64,000 bases of DNA from Polyodon spathula (taxonomy: Eukaryota > Chordata > Actinopteri > Acipenseriformes > Polyodontidae). Location: assembly GCF_017654505.1 (NCBI RefSeq), contig NC_054570.1, positions 3,690,044 through 3,754,043 of the forward strand, written 5' to 3'. This document shows, piece by piece, positions 10,779 through 24,299 of this stretch; position 1 is the first letter of the stretch, and every line of letters starts with the position of its first letter. The translations under genes and the position numbers were made by a program. The notes below the pieces were generated by a model. That model was not told the origin of the DNA. It made no database searches and saw only the letters and a program-made list of their open reading frames with translations.

Positions 10779-12571
10779 GAACTGTGCCCTCCATCCATCA
10801 CCCCCTAGAGAAAGGATCCTGCTTCCTCCAGTCCAGTGCAACACCACACACAGGCACCCCACACAGCACACACGAACACCAATGAGCAATGGTTGGGCAG
10901 CAACACGAGAATTCAGACTCTGAACTGTGCCCTCCTCATCCATCACCCCTCTAGAGAAAGGATCCTGCTTCCTCCAGTCCAGTGCAGGCAGGGGGCATGA
11001 GCACTGAAAACTGTGCCCCCTCTATCCATCCACCCCCTAGGAGAAAAAAGGATGCTGCTTCCTCCAGTCCAAGTGCAGGCTGGGGGCACTGACTCTGATG
11101 AACTGTGCCCTCCATGTCCAATCACCCCCTAGAGAAAGGATCCTGCTTCTCCAGTCCAAGGTGCAGGCTGGGGCACTGAGACTGAACTGTGCCCTCTATC
11201 CCTCACCCCACTAGGAGGGAAAGGATGCTGCTTCATCCAGTTTCCATGCAGGCTGGGGGCACTGAGCTGAAAAACTGTGCCCTCCATCCATCACCCCCTA
11301 GAGAAAGGATGCTGCTTCCTCCAGTCCAGTGCAGGCTGGGGGCACTGAGACTGAACTGTGCCCTCTATCCATCACCCCCTAGAGAAAGGATGCTGCTTCC
11401 TCCAGTCCAGTGCAGGCTGGGGGCACTGAGACTGAACTGTGCCCTCATCCATCACCCCCTAGAGAAAGGATCCTGCTTCCTCCAGTCCAGTGCAGGCTGG
11501 GGGCACTGAGACTGAACTGTGCCCTCTATCCATCACCCCCTAGAGAAAGGATCCTGCTTCCTCCAGTCCAGTGCAGGCTGGGGGCACTGGGACTGAACTG
11601 TGCCCTCCATCCATCACCCCCTAGAGAAAGGATGCTGCTTCCTCCAGTCCAGTGCAGGCTGGGGGCACTGAGACTGAACTGTGCCCTCTATCCATCACCC
11701 CCTAGAGAAAGGATGCTGCTTCCTCCAGTCCAGTGCAGGCTGGGGGCACTGAGACTGAACTGTGCCCTCCATCCATCACCCCCTAGAGAAAGGATGCTGC
11801 TTCCTCCAGTCCAGTGCAGGCTGGGGGCACTGGGACTGAACTGTGCCCTCCATCCATCACCCCCTAGAGAAAGGATCCTGCTTCCTCCAGTCCAGTGCAG
11901 GCTGGGGGCACTGAGACTGAACTGTGCCCTCCATCCATCACCCCCTAGAGAAAGGATCCTGCTTCCTCCAGTCCAGTGCAGGCTGGGGGCACTGAGACTG
12001 AACTGTGCCCTCTATCCATCACCCCCTAGAGAAAGGATGCTGCTTCCTCCAGTCCAGTGCAGGCTGGGGGCACTGAGACTGAACTGTGCCCTCTATCCAT
12101 CACCCCCTAGAGAAAGGATGCTGCTTCCTCCAGTCCAGTGCAGGCTGGGGGCACTGGGACTGAACTGTGCCCTCTATCCATCACCCCCTAGAGAAAGGAT
12201 CCTGCTTCCTCCAGTCCAGTGCAGGCTGGGGGCACTGGGACTGAACTGTGCCCTCTATCCATCACCCCCTAGAGAAAGGATCCTGCTTCCTCCAGTCCAG
12301 TGCAGGCTGGGGGCACTGAGACTGAACTGTGCCCTCCATCCATCACCCCCTAGAGAAAGGATGCTGCTTCCTCCAGTCCAGTGCAGGCTGGGGGCACTGA
12401 GACTGAACTGTGCCCTCCATCCATCACCCCCTAGAGAAAGGATGCTGCTTCCTCCAGTCCAGTGCAGGCTGGGGGCACTGAGACTGAACTGTGCCCTCCA
12501 TCCATCACCCCCTAGAGAAAGGATCCTGCTTCCTCCAGTCCAGTGCAGGCTGGGGGCACTGAGACTGAACT
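10779..12571. repeat. 81-bp minisatellite array upstream of the ZNF-A promoter
   Basis: AACTGTGCCCTC recurs 21 times, at exact 81-base steps from about 11355 onward. The unit contains CATCACCCCCTAGAGAAAGG, ATCCTGCTTCCTCCAGTCC and AGTGCAGGCTGGGGGCACTG. The first six units (10779-11280) are irregular, with many small indels and pieces of the adjoining SINE. Because 81 is divisible by three, long frames open on both strands; they are not genes. The last unit runs straight into the promoter block at 12573. Confidence 0.97.
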
Positions 12572-12572
12572 G

Positions 12573-12968
12573 CCGCTTCACCGCGGAATGACACTTGTCA
12601 TGTGACCCAGCGAGTTAGTAAGAGCTTCAGTGACGCATTAAACGAGTGCCTCTAGTGAAAGACGCAGCGTCGTTTCTCAGGGGATAAGAACAACAACAAC
12701 AGCAAACGTCAGAAGTTTAAAAAAAAGAAAACCAGCCGAGTGCTCCCTCCCTCCAGTCTGCAGCAGATTTAAAGCAAGGAGAGCGACGTCACTCACACAG
12801 CCGCTTCACCGCGGAATGACACTTGTCATGTGACCCAGCGAGTTAGTAAGAGCTTCAGTGACGCATTAAACGAGTGCCTCTAGTGAAAGACGCAGCGTCG
12901 TTTCTCAGGGGATAAGAACAACAACAACAGCAAACGTCAGAAGTTTAAAAAAAAGAAAACCAGCCGAG
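12573..12968 (+). promoter_or_regulatory. ZNF-A promoter block, tandemly duplicated (228-bp offset)
   Basis: Two near-identical copies, 12573-12740 and 12801-12968, each carry GCGGAATGACACTT, the E-box GTCATGTGAC (12597-12606 and 12825-12834), AGAGCTTCAGTGACG (12621-12635 and 12849-12863) and GCAGCGTCGTTTCTC. The first copy is followed by CAGATTTAAAGCAAGGAGA and a CGACGTCA CRE-like site. The same order of motifs recurs at 24.35, 45.21 and 53.84 kb, in three cases directly or closely after a minisatellite. E-boxes of the TCATGTGA type are bound by USF/MITF/TFE-class factors; that binding here is inferred. Confidence 0.65.
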
Positions 12969-13019
12969 CCCCGCAGAGTTTTTTTTTGTTATTATTATTT
13001 ATTTAAATGTTGACAAGGC

Positions 13020-13184
13020 GTGCTCGTAAAGTCCCGTTTTTGTGTAATTTGTGTGGGTGTTTATATCACGCACGGCTGTAGCAGAGTCCTGAGCGATTCA
13101 ATGGCGCTCCCGATACAGACTGGAGAAGACGAACGGGGCCGAGCCCGTTGCCATGGCAGCGCCAGCCACGGCGTTTCCAGAAGG
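13020..13184 (+). other. Probable first exon of ZNF-A (donor at 13185)
   Basis: GC-rich sequence downstream of the promoter block, ending at AGAAGG|GTAAGT, a strong splice donor at 13185. It contains GAGCGATTCAATGG, which matches GAGCGATTCAATTC in the equivalent place of ZNF-B (~24605). An ATG at 13101 opens 28 complete codons up to the donor and would join in frame with the next exon, so an extended N-terminus is possible; a second ATG at 13153 would behave as a short upstream frame. The exon's 5' boundary is not known. Confidence 0.5.
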
Positions 13185-15315
13185 GTAAGTTGTGTATCTG
13201 TCGGGTATGAGATGCCGGAGCTGAGAGGAGGGCTTTCTGCAGCTCACACCGCTCCCCTGTGTGAGAGAGGCCGACAGGAGACGCGCATTATTCGGGTCTG
13301 CTTTCGAGGCCACGCAGTCCTGTCCAGGGGCTCTCCCTTTTATTTACTTATTTTTGCATTGTTATTGGGGTTGCCACCTGGCCCCATAATTCAGGAACGC
13401 TTCGGGACGGGACATGGTTTTTAAGCTGCCCTTAAACTGAAAGCAGTAAACACGTGAATTGAGCACCAAGCACTTGCTTAATTTATACTAATTCTTAATT
13501 ACCCGAATCATTGTGATCAAACAAATCTTACAAAATAAAAAAAGCATCTTGAATAAACATGCGTGTAGGTTTATGCAAGATATTTCTTTTTATTTTGTAC
13601 AGAATGATATTTCAGTTCTCAATATTTAAAAGATGCTCTTTATATCCTATTAATTAGTAATATATAGCCCTAATTTACATTGACTCTCCCAATTACATAA
13701 CAACACTGATCCAGTGTTCACGCTGTCTGGTGTCAGGAATAGAGAACAGCTGCTCAGTATTAATGATTTCACTGGGAGAAGATGATATAATATTAGAAAC
13801 TATAAAGAAACTTTAAAATATATATATTTTAAAACTACTAATAAAATAAATATTGATGATGTACTTATTTATTTCATTTGTTAAAAGCTATTATTGTATT
13901 GTCATGCTGCCTCAAGATAATTAATCACCAGAATCAATTTAGCAAAGGTTTAGGGCTCAATTCACATGTTGATTTCCTTCAGTTTAAAGGCAGCTTCAAA
14001 ATCCTGTTCTGTCTCACAGTGCTCCGGAATTATAGAGCCAGGTGGCGACCTTAATTGTTATTTTGTACCGTGTGGCCTCTTGACATCTACACTGCCCTGT
14101 GATTCACCAGTTCAGTAAAACGCTGCGATTGTGCAAAGACTAATCAAAAATACAAAACCTAATAATGCATTTGAAGATACACAGTTGTAGTGAAAAGTTT
14201 ACACGCTCCAATAGAAATGTATCATTTCTAGAAATTCCTCAGACAAATAATTATAGGAACAATCTTTTGTAGCAAAAGTTTAAATTTTGTGGATGAGGAA
14301 AAAGTTATAAGAAAACTCCCAAAAAACAACAAAAGATTTTTCCTAAAATTCTTTGTTTTCTAGAAACTATAAATTTCCACTGGGCTGTGTAAACTTTTGA
14401 CTACAACTCTCTGTGTGTGTGTGTGGGTGTGTCTTATATATAAAATCAGTCAGAATAATTGAGTATTCTAAATAAAATTACTACTCGAACACTTTGAGCA
14501 AGGTTAGAATACTCGTTCATTTCTAAAACAAATGGAAAAGTGCCCAAACTTGGCACGGTATTTCTGAGAGAGGAGGGAGTTGAAAGTGATCAGCCACTGC
14601 AATTGTCACCTTACTGATAATTGACAGGGAGGCGGGAGCCCTTCGTTACTGAGCTCTGCTATTGGCTAAGGGAGTACATGAGCAATGAAAATTGCATTTA
14701 AAAAAAATAAAAAAATAAAGCAACACATGGAAGCATTTTGAAAGAAGTTAAACAAGACCACCATGCAATGTAATCTCTGCAGTTCAAGCATATAATAAAT
14801 CAAGGAGTTAAATGATCAGTCATCTAAAATGCAAGCACCCATCTGCAACTTTGGGAGAAAACACAACAAGCATTGCATCTTGTGTTCGGCAATGTGATGC
14901 TCTCAGCTGTATCTTAACCCTACTAGGCTGCCAACTGTATCAACCCTTTCCATCCTGCTCCCTCGAAATTCGTATTGATGAGAGTTGACTGGAAATATAA
15001 TATATAAAAAGTGTCTATTACAAATCTAAAACAAATATTTTGGAACAGCGTGCACAAAATAAATCTAAAGTAATAAATAGAATGGCTAAATAAACTGTGT
15101 ATCTTTTTCAACAGTTCAAATCCTGTGATATTATAAATATATTACGGTACATTCTATGTTCCTTCAATAGTAAAACCACCCCTGCTATTGTCAGATTTTG
15201 TCTCCTGAACGCCCTTAAACTTAGAGAACCCCTTGTGGAAGATAAGTCGCAAACAAAAAAAACAATGGAGATTAATAGCACTGTATTTAAAGAAATAAAT
15301 ACTTTTCTTTTTAAG
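13185..15315. other. Intron 1 of ZNF-A
   Basis: Sequence between the first-exon donor and the acceptor TTTTTAAG before 15316. It is AT-rich and holds the Tc1-like MITE at 14182-14410 and nothing else recognisable. The segment 15175-15300 (CACCCCTGCTATTGTCAG, TTAATAGCACTGTATTTAAA) has a diverged match just upstream of the ZNF-F acceptor near 61430-61495 on the other strand, supporting common descent. Confidence 0.5.
14182..14410. mobile_element. Tc1/mariner-type MITE
   Basis: Terminal inverted repeats AGTTGTAGTGAAAAGTTTAC (from 14184) and, reversed, AGTTGTAGTCAAAAGTTTAC (ending 14408) flank about 230 bp with no coding capacity. The end sequence resembles the Sleeping Beauty-type CAGTTGAAGTC...AAGTTTACA terminus of fish Tc1 elements. 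A TA lies at the left border; the right border merges into a (TG)n run. Confidence 0.7.
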
Positions 15316-15345
15316 CAGCTACTAAACAGAATTCCGTGTGCTGCC

Positions 15346-15817
15346 ATGGACAGTGTGGAGATGGAATCTGTCCTGATTAAAGAGGAGTTCCCTGAACTTG
15401 TCCCCTTTACAGTGGAGTTCTCTGGGCTGACTTCCCTCCCCATTAAACAGGAGCTCTGTGAGATGCAATGTGACAGCAGCCAGCCAGAGGTCTCTGAGAT
15501 TAAAGCTGAGCACAGTGAATTGGAGATCCCCCAGACAGAAGAACCCCTTCCTGTGAAACAAGAGGTGCTGGAAACTGACCGTATTAAACAGGAGCCCCCT
15601 GAAGTAGAGTTTGAGCACATGGGACCAGGGAAGGAAGAGTCTGAGGACTTGAAACCAAACATCCCTGAGCTGGAGCCTGTACGCCTGCGGGAGTGTAGCG
15701 TGGTGCTGGAGAGGATCTGCGGGAGAGAGCGAGGCGCTGGAGAGGAAGGCTCTCCCAACAGCACTCCAGGAGGTGGAAAGGAAGACGGGCGCTCACATTC
15801 AGAATGCAGGCTAGCAG
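15346..15817 (+). CDS. ZNF-A, N-terminal exon (SUMO-motif-rich domain)
   Basis: Coding part of the second exon; acceptor just before CAGCTACTAAACAG, donor GCAG|GTGAGT at 15818, ends in phase 1. It encodes 157 residues beginning MDSVEMESVLIKEEFPEL. Five [I/V]KxE motifs are seen at Lys 12, 34, 53, 71 and 81, all matching the SUMO-acceptor consensus, followed by a conserved block (LKPNIPELEPVRLRECSVVL) and a Gly/Ser/Glu-rich end. I do not recognise a named domain such as KRAB or SCAN. The ATG was chosen because it aligns with the starts of five paralogues in this window. A longer N-terminus from 13101 is possible. ZNF-A exon sum is 1,464 bases, giving 487 residues. Confidence 0.8.
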
Positions 15818-16433
15818 GTGAGTGACTCCCAGTAGCTGTGACATTGTCATTCTAGATTGCGTGATATCCACAGTGTGCTTGAGAGGGAGGGAGCATATTG
15901 ACTAGATTACTTTTAAACTTGTCCAATCCAGCATCGCTTGGGACCGGAAAGTGGTGCCAAATTAGAAAGAAAAACATTGAATACTTACCTAAAGGTGAAA
16001 TAACAAAACTGAGCACAAAAATCAACTATTACTGTAAATACACAGTGTAATAAACACAATAATGCTTCAGCAAACCCTTCACCTGTTGTTGTCACAAGCC
16101 TGTTTAACCCATTCCCATAGAAAGACTTTCACGTGCTCGTACCCTACCTGTATGGGGATTCAGGTGCTTTCTGCTGCAATCTGGGTTTCTCAGCGTTAAC
16201 TGTTTTGCGTTGGTGTTTGTCCAACGTTTCTCGCTTGCTGTGGGGACGATTAAACTTTTATTAGCCGTTTCAGCAACTGCTCAATTCAGAATGGCGCCGG
16301 CTGGACATGGCAGTATATATGCAACATCCTGCTTTTGTGTTTGTTTTGTTTTACAGATTAGTTTTAAACATAGAAGTGAAGCTCACATACACCGATGCTG
16401 TAGTCAGACATACATACATACATACATACTTAC

Positions 16434-16472
<39 letters not shown>

Positions 16473-16785
16473 CTGCATCTCCAGGTGGTTGAAGGCTGAA
16501 CTATGGCACTCAGGCATGTGTAAGCTAGGTCTGTCTTACCGCACACCCTGTCGTGGGTTGCTGCTTTTTTAAGTAATTGTGATTTGATTGGATATTTTTT
16601 ACATTAACACTGTTTTTCATTGAGAAGCAATTGCTGTAGATTTTTTTTTTTTTTTTCCATAAACATATTTTTTCTCTTTGTAGATTTCCATAGGGACAAG
16701 TGTAACATAGTGCTATGGCATGTTACTGCAAATTTCTAATGCAGCGTGATGTATATCTGCACGACAGTAAACAAGATGATTCCAA

Positions 16786-16825
<40 letters not shown>

Positions 16826-17115
16826 GTTCCAGTCTCTAAGCACATCATTGACAGCTGATGCAGATTACACTACAGTTCTGTGGATCTGTACATACCCTAA
16901 GTATAGAAAATTAATAAAATGCTGTAATGTGAAAGATATAATTGTAGCATTTGTTAGGGGAAATAGACCTGAAACATTACAGGAGATTCAGAGTCAGATT
17001 TTGATCCCAGTGTCTAGCAGCTAAAATGCACACTTTGATCTACTCCTCCACCTAGCCACATGCCCTAAGCCTACAGGCAGTGCCTCTTACTTTCTTTCCT
17101 GTTCATATTTTCCAG
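15818..17115. other. Intron 2 of ZNF-A
   Basis: Bounded by GTGAGTGACTCC and TTTCCAG. The first ~90 bases (to GAGAGGGAGGGAGCA) and the last ~60 (TTTCTTTCCTGTTCATATTT) are conserved in the other ZNF genes. It contains (CATA)n plus (TA)n at about 16408-16472, a T run at about 16640 and (GA)n at about 16789-16822. Confidence 0.7.
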
Positions 17116-17475
17116 GTTCCAGTCCAGCAGCGAAAGAGAGGGCGGGCGCTGGAGAATATCCTGACTGTAGGAAAGATTTCACCCAGTTAAGAAACCTTGA
17201 AATACACCAGCGAGTTCACACTGGAGAGAAACCATATCGCTGCTCTGGTTGTGGGAAGAGTTTCAGTGATTCAGGAACCCTGAGAAGACACCAGAGAATT
17301 CACACTGGAGAGAAACCGTATGGCTGCTCTGACTGTGGGAAGCATTTCAGTGATTCAGGAAGCCTGAAAATACACCAGCGAGTTCACACTGGAGAGAAAC
17401 CATATCGCTGCTTTGGTTGTGAGAAGAGTTTTAGTGATTCAGGAACCCTGAGAAGACACCGGAGAATTCACACAG
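17116..17475 (+). CDS. ZNF-A, first zinc-finger exon
   Basis: Acceptor TTTTCCAG at 17115; phase 1 joining gives Gly-Ser-Ser-Pro-Ala-Ala-Lys. It encodes one degenerate finger ([12 protein letters not shown], lacking one cysteine) and three complete C2H2 fingers with helix segments [18 protein letters not shown] and SDSGTLRRH joined by HTGEKP linkers. The exon ends at ACACAG|GTGTGG. Removing 17476-19065 restores the codon GGA and an exact HTGEKP linker to the next exon. If the intron were retained, translation would continue 44 codons and stop near 17607, giving a short three-finger form. Confidence 0.8.
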
Positions 17476-19697
<2,222 letters not shown>

Positions 19698-20244
19698 ATA
19701 CCGGTGGAACAGATGCTTTCGCACAAAAGCATTTTTGTCTTTATCATAAAGCAATGCTGCTGTGTAGTTACTGAAATTCGAGCTTGGGTCCTGTCTTCAT
19801 TTAAAATTTCTGTTCAGTATTAATGCTGATTACTGTGTGGTTTTCACGGTTATTTTCTGTCAACTCTCTTGTTAAAGGGCCAGCAAAAACAGGGCATTTA
19901 TAGTTATAATGCCCCTCGTCTGTGGAACTTGCTTCTGATTCATATCGGGAATGCTAGCACAAATGAATAGTTTATATCCTGTTTGAAAATGGATTTGTTT
20001 AGGTCTGTTTGTTTGTAGCTGGATTAGATATTGAACACAGGCTTTTTTATATTTTTTGTAAAGCACCCTGGAATTGTGCTAATATATATGAAATTTGTAT
20101 TATTAAACAAAATAATAAACAAAAACATGTAGTCCTATTTCTGGACTAAGATTGTTGCCTCTTTATAGTTTTATATTTGTTTACACAGAATTATACAGTA
20201 AAAACTCCAATATATGTATTGAAAGGGGGTGTAGACTATATATA

Positions 20245-21848
20245 CAGTGCCTATAGAAAGTCTACACCCCCTTTCAAAATTTTCACTTTTTGTTGCTTTA
20301 TAGCCTGGAATTAAAATCGTTTTTTTTTTTCATTTATCTACACATCCTACCCCACAACTTCCTAGTGAAAAAAATATTCTAGAAATTTGTAGAAAATTAA
20401 TTAAAATTAAAAACTGAAATAACTTGGTTGGATAAGTGTCCACCCCCCTTGCAATAGCAATCTTAAATTAGCTCAGGTGTAACCAATCTCCTTCAAAATC
20501 ACACACCAAGTTAAGTGGCCTCCACCTGTGTTAGATTGTAGTGATTCACATGATTTCAGGATAAATTCAGCAGTTCCTGTAGGTTCCCTCTGCTGGGTAG
20601 TGCATTTCAAAGCAAAGACTCAACCATGAGCACTAAGGCGTTTTCAAAAGAATTCCGGGACAAAGTTGTTGAAAGGCACAGATCAGGGGATGGGTATAAA
20701 AAAATATCAAAGGCCTTGAATATCCCTTGGAGCACGGTCAAGATGATTATTAAGAAGTGGAAGGTGTATGGCACCACCAAGACCCTGCCTAGATCAGGCC
20801 ATCCCTCCAAACTGGATGACTGAGCAAGAAGGAGACTGATCAGAGAGGCTACCAAGAGGCCAATGGCAACTTTGCAAGAGCTACAGGCTTTTATGGCCAA
20901 GACTGGTCAAAGTGTGCATGTGACAACAATATCCCAAGGACTCCACAAATCTGGCCTGTATGGTCGGGTGGCAAGAAGGAAGCCATTACTCAAGAAAGCC
21001 CACCTTGAATCCCATTTGAAGTATGCAGAAAAAGCAGGAGATTCTGTAGCCATGTGGCAAAACCTTTTGTGGTCTGACAAAACTAAAGTTAAACATTTTG
21101 GCCTAAATGCAAAGCGTTATGTTTGGCACAAACCCAACACAGCGCATCACCCAAAGAACACCATCCCTACTGTGAAGCATGGTGGTGGCAGCATCATGTT
21201 ATGGGGATGTTTCTCATCGGCAGGGACTAGGGCACTTGTCAGGATAGAAGGGAAAATTAATGGAGCAAAGTACAGAGAAGTCCTTGAGGAAAACCTGCTG
21301 TCCTCTGCAAGAAAGCTGAAACTGGGAAGGAAGTTCACCTTTCAGCATGACAATGACCCAAAGCACACAGCCAAAGCTACACTGGAGTGGCTAAGGAACA
21401 AAAAGGTAAATGCCCTTGAGTGGCCCAGTCAGAGCCCCGACCTAAGTCCAGTTGAAAATTTGTGGCATGACTTGAAGATTGCTGTCCATCAACGCTGCCC
21501 AAGGAACTTGACAGAGCTTGAACAGTTTTGTAAAGAAGAATGGTCAAATATTGCCACATCTAGGTGTGCAAAGTTGGTAGAGACCTATCCCAACAGACTC
21601 ACAGCTGGAATTGCTGCCAAAGGTGCTTCCACCAAGTATTAACTCAGGGGGGGGTGGAGACTTATCCCATTATGATCTTTCAGTTTTGTATTTTTAATAT
21701 ATATTTTTTTCAAAACTTTTTTTTACCCTTAGCAGTGTGGAGTGTAGATAAGTGGAAAAAATCCTCATTTAAATGCCTGAAACTCTGAGGCACAGACACA
21801 ACAAAACGTGAAAGAGTTCAAGGGGCTGTAGACTTTCTGTAGGCAATG
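20245..21848 (+). mobile_element. Tc1/mariner transposon with both ends
   Basis: Left terminus CAGTGCCTATAGAAAGTCTA (preceded by TA) is mirrored by the right end, GTAGACTTTCTGTAGGCAATG ending at 21848. About 1.6 kb, typical of Tc1 elements, with a transposase region between. A partial inverted copy of the terminus (GAAAGGGGGTGTAGACT) lies just outside at 20221, perhaps from a neighbouring insertion. The right flank is (TG)n, so the target TA is not clean. Confidence 0.9.
20626..21642 (+). pseudogene. Tc1-type transposase, one in-frame stop
   Basis: 338 codons, in a single frame apart from TGA at 20821-20823. The N-terminal part (65 residues, MSTKAFSKEFRDKVVERH...) contains the helix-turn-helix DNA-binding region; the rest, from 20824, holds the DDE catalytic core: first Asp in LLWSDKTKV, second in [13 protein letters not shown], and the Glu in [15 protein letters not shown], with DD34E-like spacing. 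The stop follows HPSKLDD, where related transposases continue with Arg-Ala-Arg-Arg; a CGA to TGA change at a CpG would explain it. Without readthrough, only the DNA-binding domain or an internally started core could be made. Confidence 0.88.
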
Positions 21849-22975
21849 TGTGTGTGTGTGTGTGTGTGTGTGTCTATAAATAATTCTTTGTGAAAAACTT
21901 TGCTAGTGCTTCAGGGTTGATATTAAAAGGAAAATGTAGGGAGATGCAATGTTTGAGTTTTATCCCTAACTCCGTATTCCCTTCCACCCCACATACAAAC
22001 AGCCACAGACCGTCATCCATTAAGACAAACAACATCCAACCTTTATTGAAACATACTGTACAAACAGTAATTGAATGTTGTTATAAAAAGGGGTGCTGAT
22101 TAATTTGTGTGATACAATTAAGAAACTGTGAAGTGTTTGTTTTAGAAGTTGTTACTAACTTGTGTGGTTAATAAGCTGTGGCGTACTACGTGGTCTAGCT
22201 TTAACTTTGGCTTTTGATTTAGTTATATGGGTAGCTGTCACCTGACAGGAGGGAACCACATTTAGAATTTAAGCAAAAGCTTCTAAACATCTCCAGGTGT
22301 TCTCCACAAGCGGAAGGTACACGGCTGTTCAAAAAAAGAGAATTCATTCTATTGTAATGTATTCAATAAAGAAAACATTTTAGTTTCAACTCTTGAGTTT
22401 GTAAGTGAGGATGTGCACTAGACTAGCACTTATTCTTTCTTTTTTCACTGAGATGAGGGGCTGTAACTGGGCCACGCGATAGATAAACCCCCCTCGCATT
22501 CTGGCAATAGGTCAGTGTTCCAGTCATGTGAGTTGTACCCGGACAGATTTGGACCTTGTCGGGTCGGACGAAAAAACCTGGCTCTGTATTATTATTATTA
22601 TTATTTTATATCTAATTGCATTACAAATCCAGGTGTTTTATAATGTACCTCATGCAGTTCAAATGAAACTACACAATAATGATATTGAGATTTCGTAAAG
22701 CAAGTATCATCGTCATCATAGTAGCACAGTATTTTGTGTTAGATTTCGAAATGTCACATTTTTAAATTTTTGTCAGTTTATTCGTTAAGTATATGGAAAA
22801 CTACAAAGCACTATGTAATTCAACATGTTAACATAGCATTGTTCAGCAGGTTTCATTCGACTCTGAAACAAAATGATTTAATGATACAGGGAGATGCAAA
22901 ACACTTGGCCATCTCTGTGCTGCTAATTCACTGTGTTCTAGGTAAATTACAACATGCAATACTGGCAAAATGCAA
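21849..22975. other. Intergenic between the Tc1 element and the 22-bp array
   Basis: Begins with (TG)n at 21849-21873 and contains (ATT)n at about 22588-22605. Nothing else recognised. Confidence 0.4.
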
Positions 22976-22989
22976 GAAATCCAACTGCT

Positions 22990-23826
22990 ATTTACAATGG
23001 TCTGTACTGGGGTGAGGATTGAGTCGAGGGGGGGTGAGGAGTGAGTCGAGGAAGGGTGTGGATTGAGTCGAGGAGGGGTGAGGAGTGAGTAGAGGGGTGA
23101 GGATTGAGTCGTGGAGGGTGATGAGTGAGTCAAAGAGGGGTGAGGATTGAGTCGAGGAGGGGTGAGGATTGAGTCAAGGAGTGAGGATTGAGTCGAGGAG
23201 GGGTGAGGAGTGAGTCGAGGAGGGGTGAGGATTGAGTCAAGGAGTGAGGATTGAGTCGTTGGGTGAGGAGTGAGTCGAGGAGGGGTGAGGATTGAGTCGT
23301 GGAGGGTGAGGAGTGAGTCAAGGAGGGGTGAGGATTGAGTCGAGGAGGGTGAGGATTGAGTCAAGGAGGGGTGAGGATTGAGTCGAGGAGGGGTGAGGAT
23401 TGAGTTGAGGAGGGGTGAGGATTGAGTCGAGGGGTGAGGATTGAGTTGAGGAGGGGTGAGGATGATGTCTGATGAGTCGAGGAGGGGTGAGGATTAAGTC
23501 GGGTGAGGAGTGAGTCGAGGAGGGTGTGGATTGAGTCGAGGAAGGGTGAGGATTGAGTCGAGGATGGGTGTGGATTGACTCGAGGAGGGTGAGGAGTGAA
23601 TCGAGGAGGGTGAGGAGTGAATCGAGGAGGGGTGAGGAGTGAGTCGAGGGGTGAGGATTGAGTCGAGGGTGAGGAGTGAGTCGAGGAGGGGTGAGGATTG
23701 AGTCGAGGAGGGGTGAGGATTGAGTCGTGGAGGGTGAGGAGTGAGTCGAGGAGGGGTGAGGATTGAGTCAAGGAGGGGTGAGGATTGAGTCGTGGGGGGG
23801 TGAGGGTTGAGTTGAGGGTGAGGATT
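22990..23826. repeat. G-rich ~22-bp minisatellite upstream of ZNF-B
   Basis: Variable repeats of GTGAGGATTGAGTCGAGGAG with GGG, interleaved with the shorter GTGAGGAGTGAGTCGAGG form, over about 840 bases. Unit length varies (17-22 bp) by changes in the G tract. The + strand is almost free of C except at CG in GTCGAG. Minus-strand frames rich in Ser/Pro/Leu are by-products of the repeat. Confidence 0.95.
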
Positions 23827-24299
23827 CCTGCTGCACCAGGTCAGCTGATCCTCTGAATCCTGGGAAGTGTAGTCTTCTGCGTGTCAAAGCAAATGCTCTA
23901 CACAATACGTTCCATTTCACAGGTTGCTTTCGAAGCCCAGTGTTTGGCCACAGTTATTCTAATGCACGCCTTCTCAGCACCTAATAAAACCAAACCACTG
24001 TGTATCTGATTTTCCTATTTTTAAATCCTCGAAACCTGTTGTGACAATGCAGTTTACATATCGCTATGGATACATTATTACGACCGCCCACTGTTTCTAA
24101 CAGCGTGACCCCTGCGATAACAGCTTATTTGTCACAGTACATATACACTCCTTTACTTTCCCTGCTGGTTTGCCGTGCAACACAGATTGTGAGGTTGAAC
24201 AGTAAATATCAAGCAGCCAAAACAGTGTAGCATGAGGTGATTGGATCAGCTGAGCACTAACAAACCAGCTGGTCACAGCCCCAGCGCATCACACACTGT

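Noticed and set aside
11410..12591. 393-codon open frame, and a 108-codon frame on the other strand
   Set aside because: Both are translations of the 81-bp minisatellite (27 codons per unit); open frame follows from the unit length, and no flanking gene structure exists.
15108..15764. Long minus-strand frames opposite the ZNF N-terminal exons (also at 25900-26455, 34779-35137, 42316-42674 and 49321-49679)
   Set aside because: Shadows of the + strand exon, repeated in every paralogue because the exon is conserved.
22843..23771. Minus-strand Ser/Pro-rich frames of 136 and 173 codons
   Set aside because: Generated by the G-rich minisatellite; no start context or domain.
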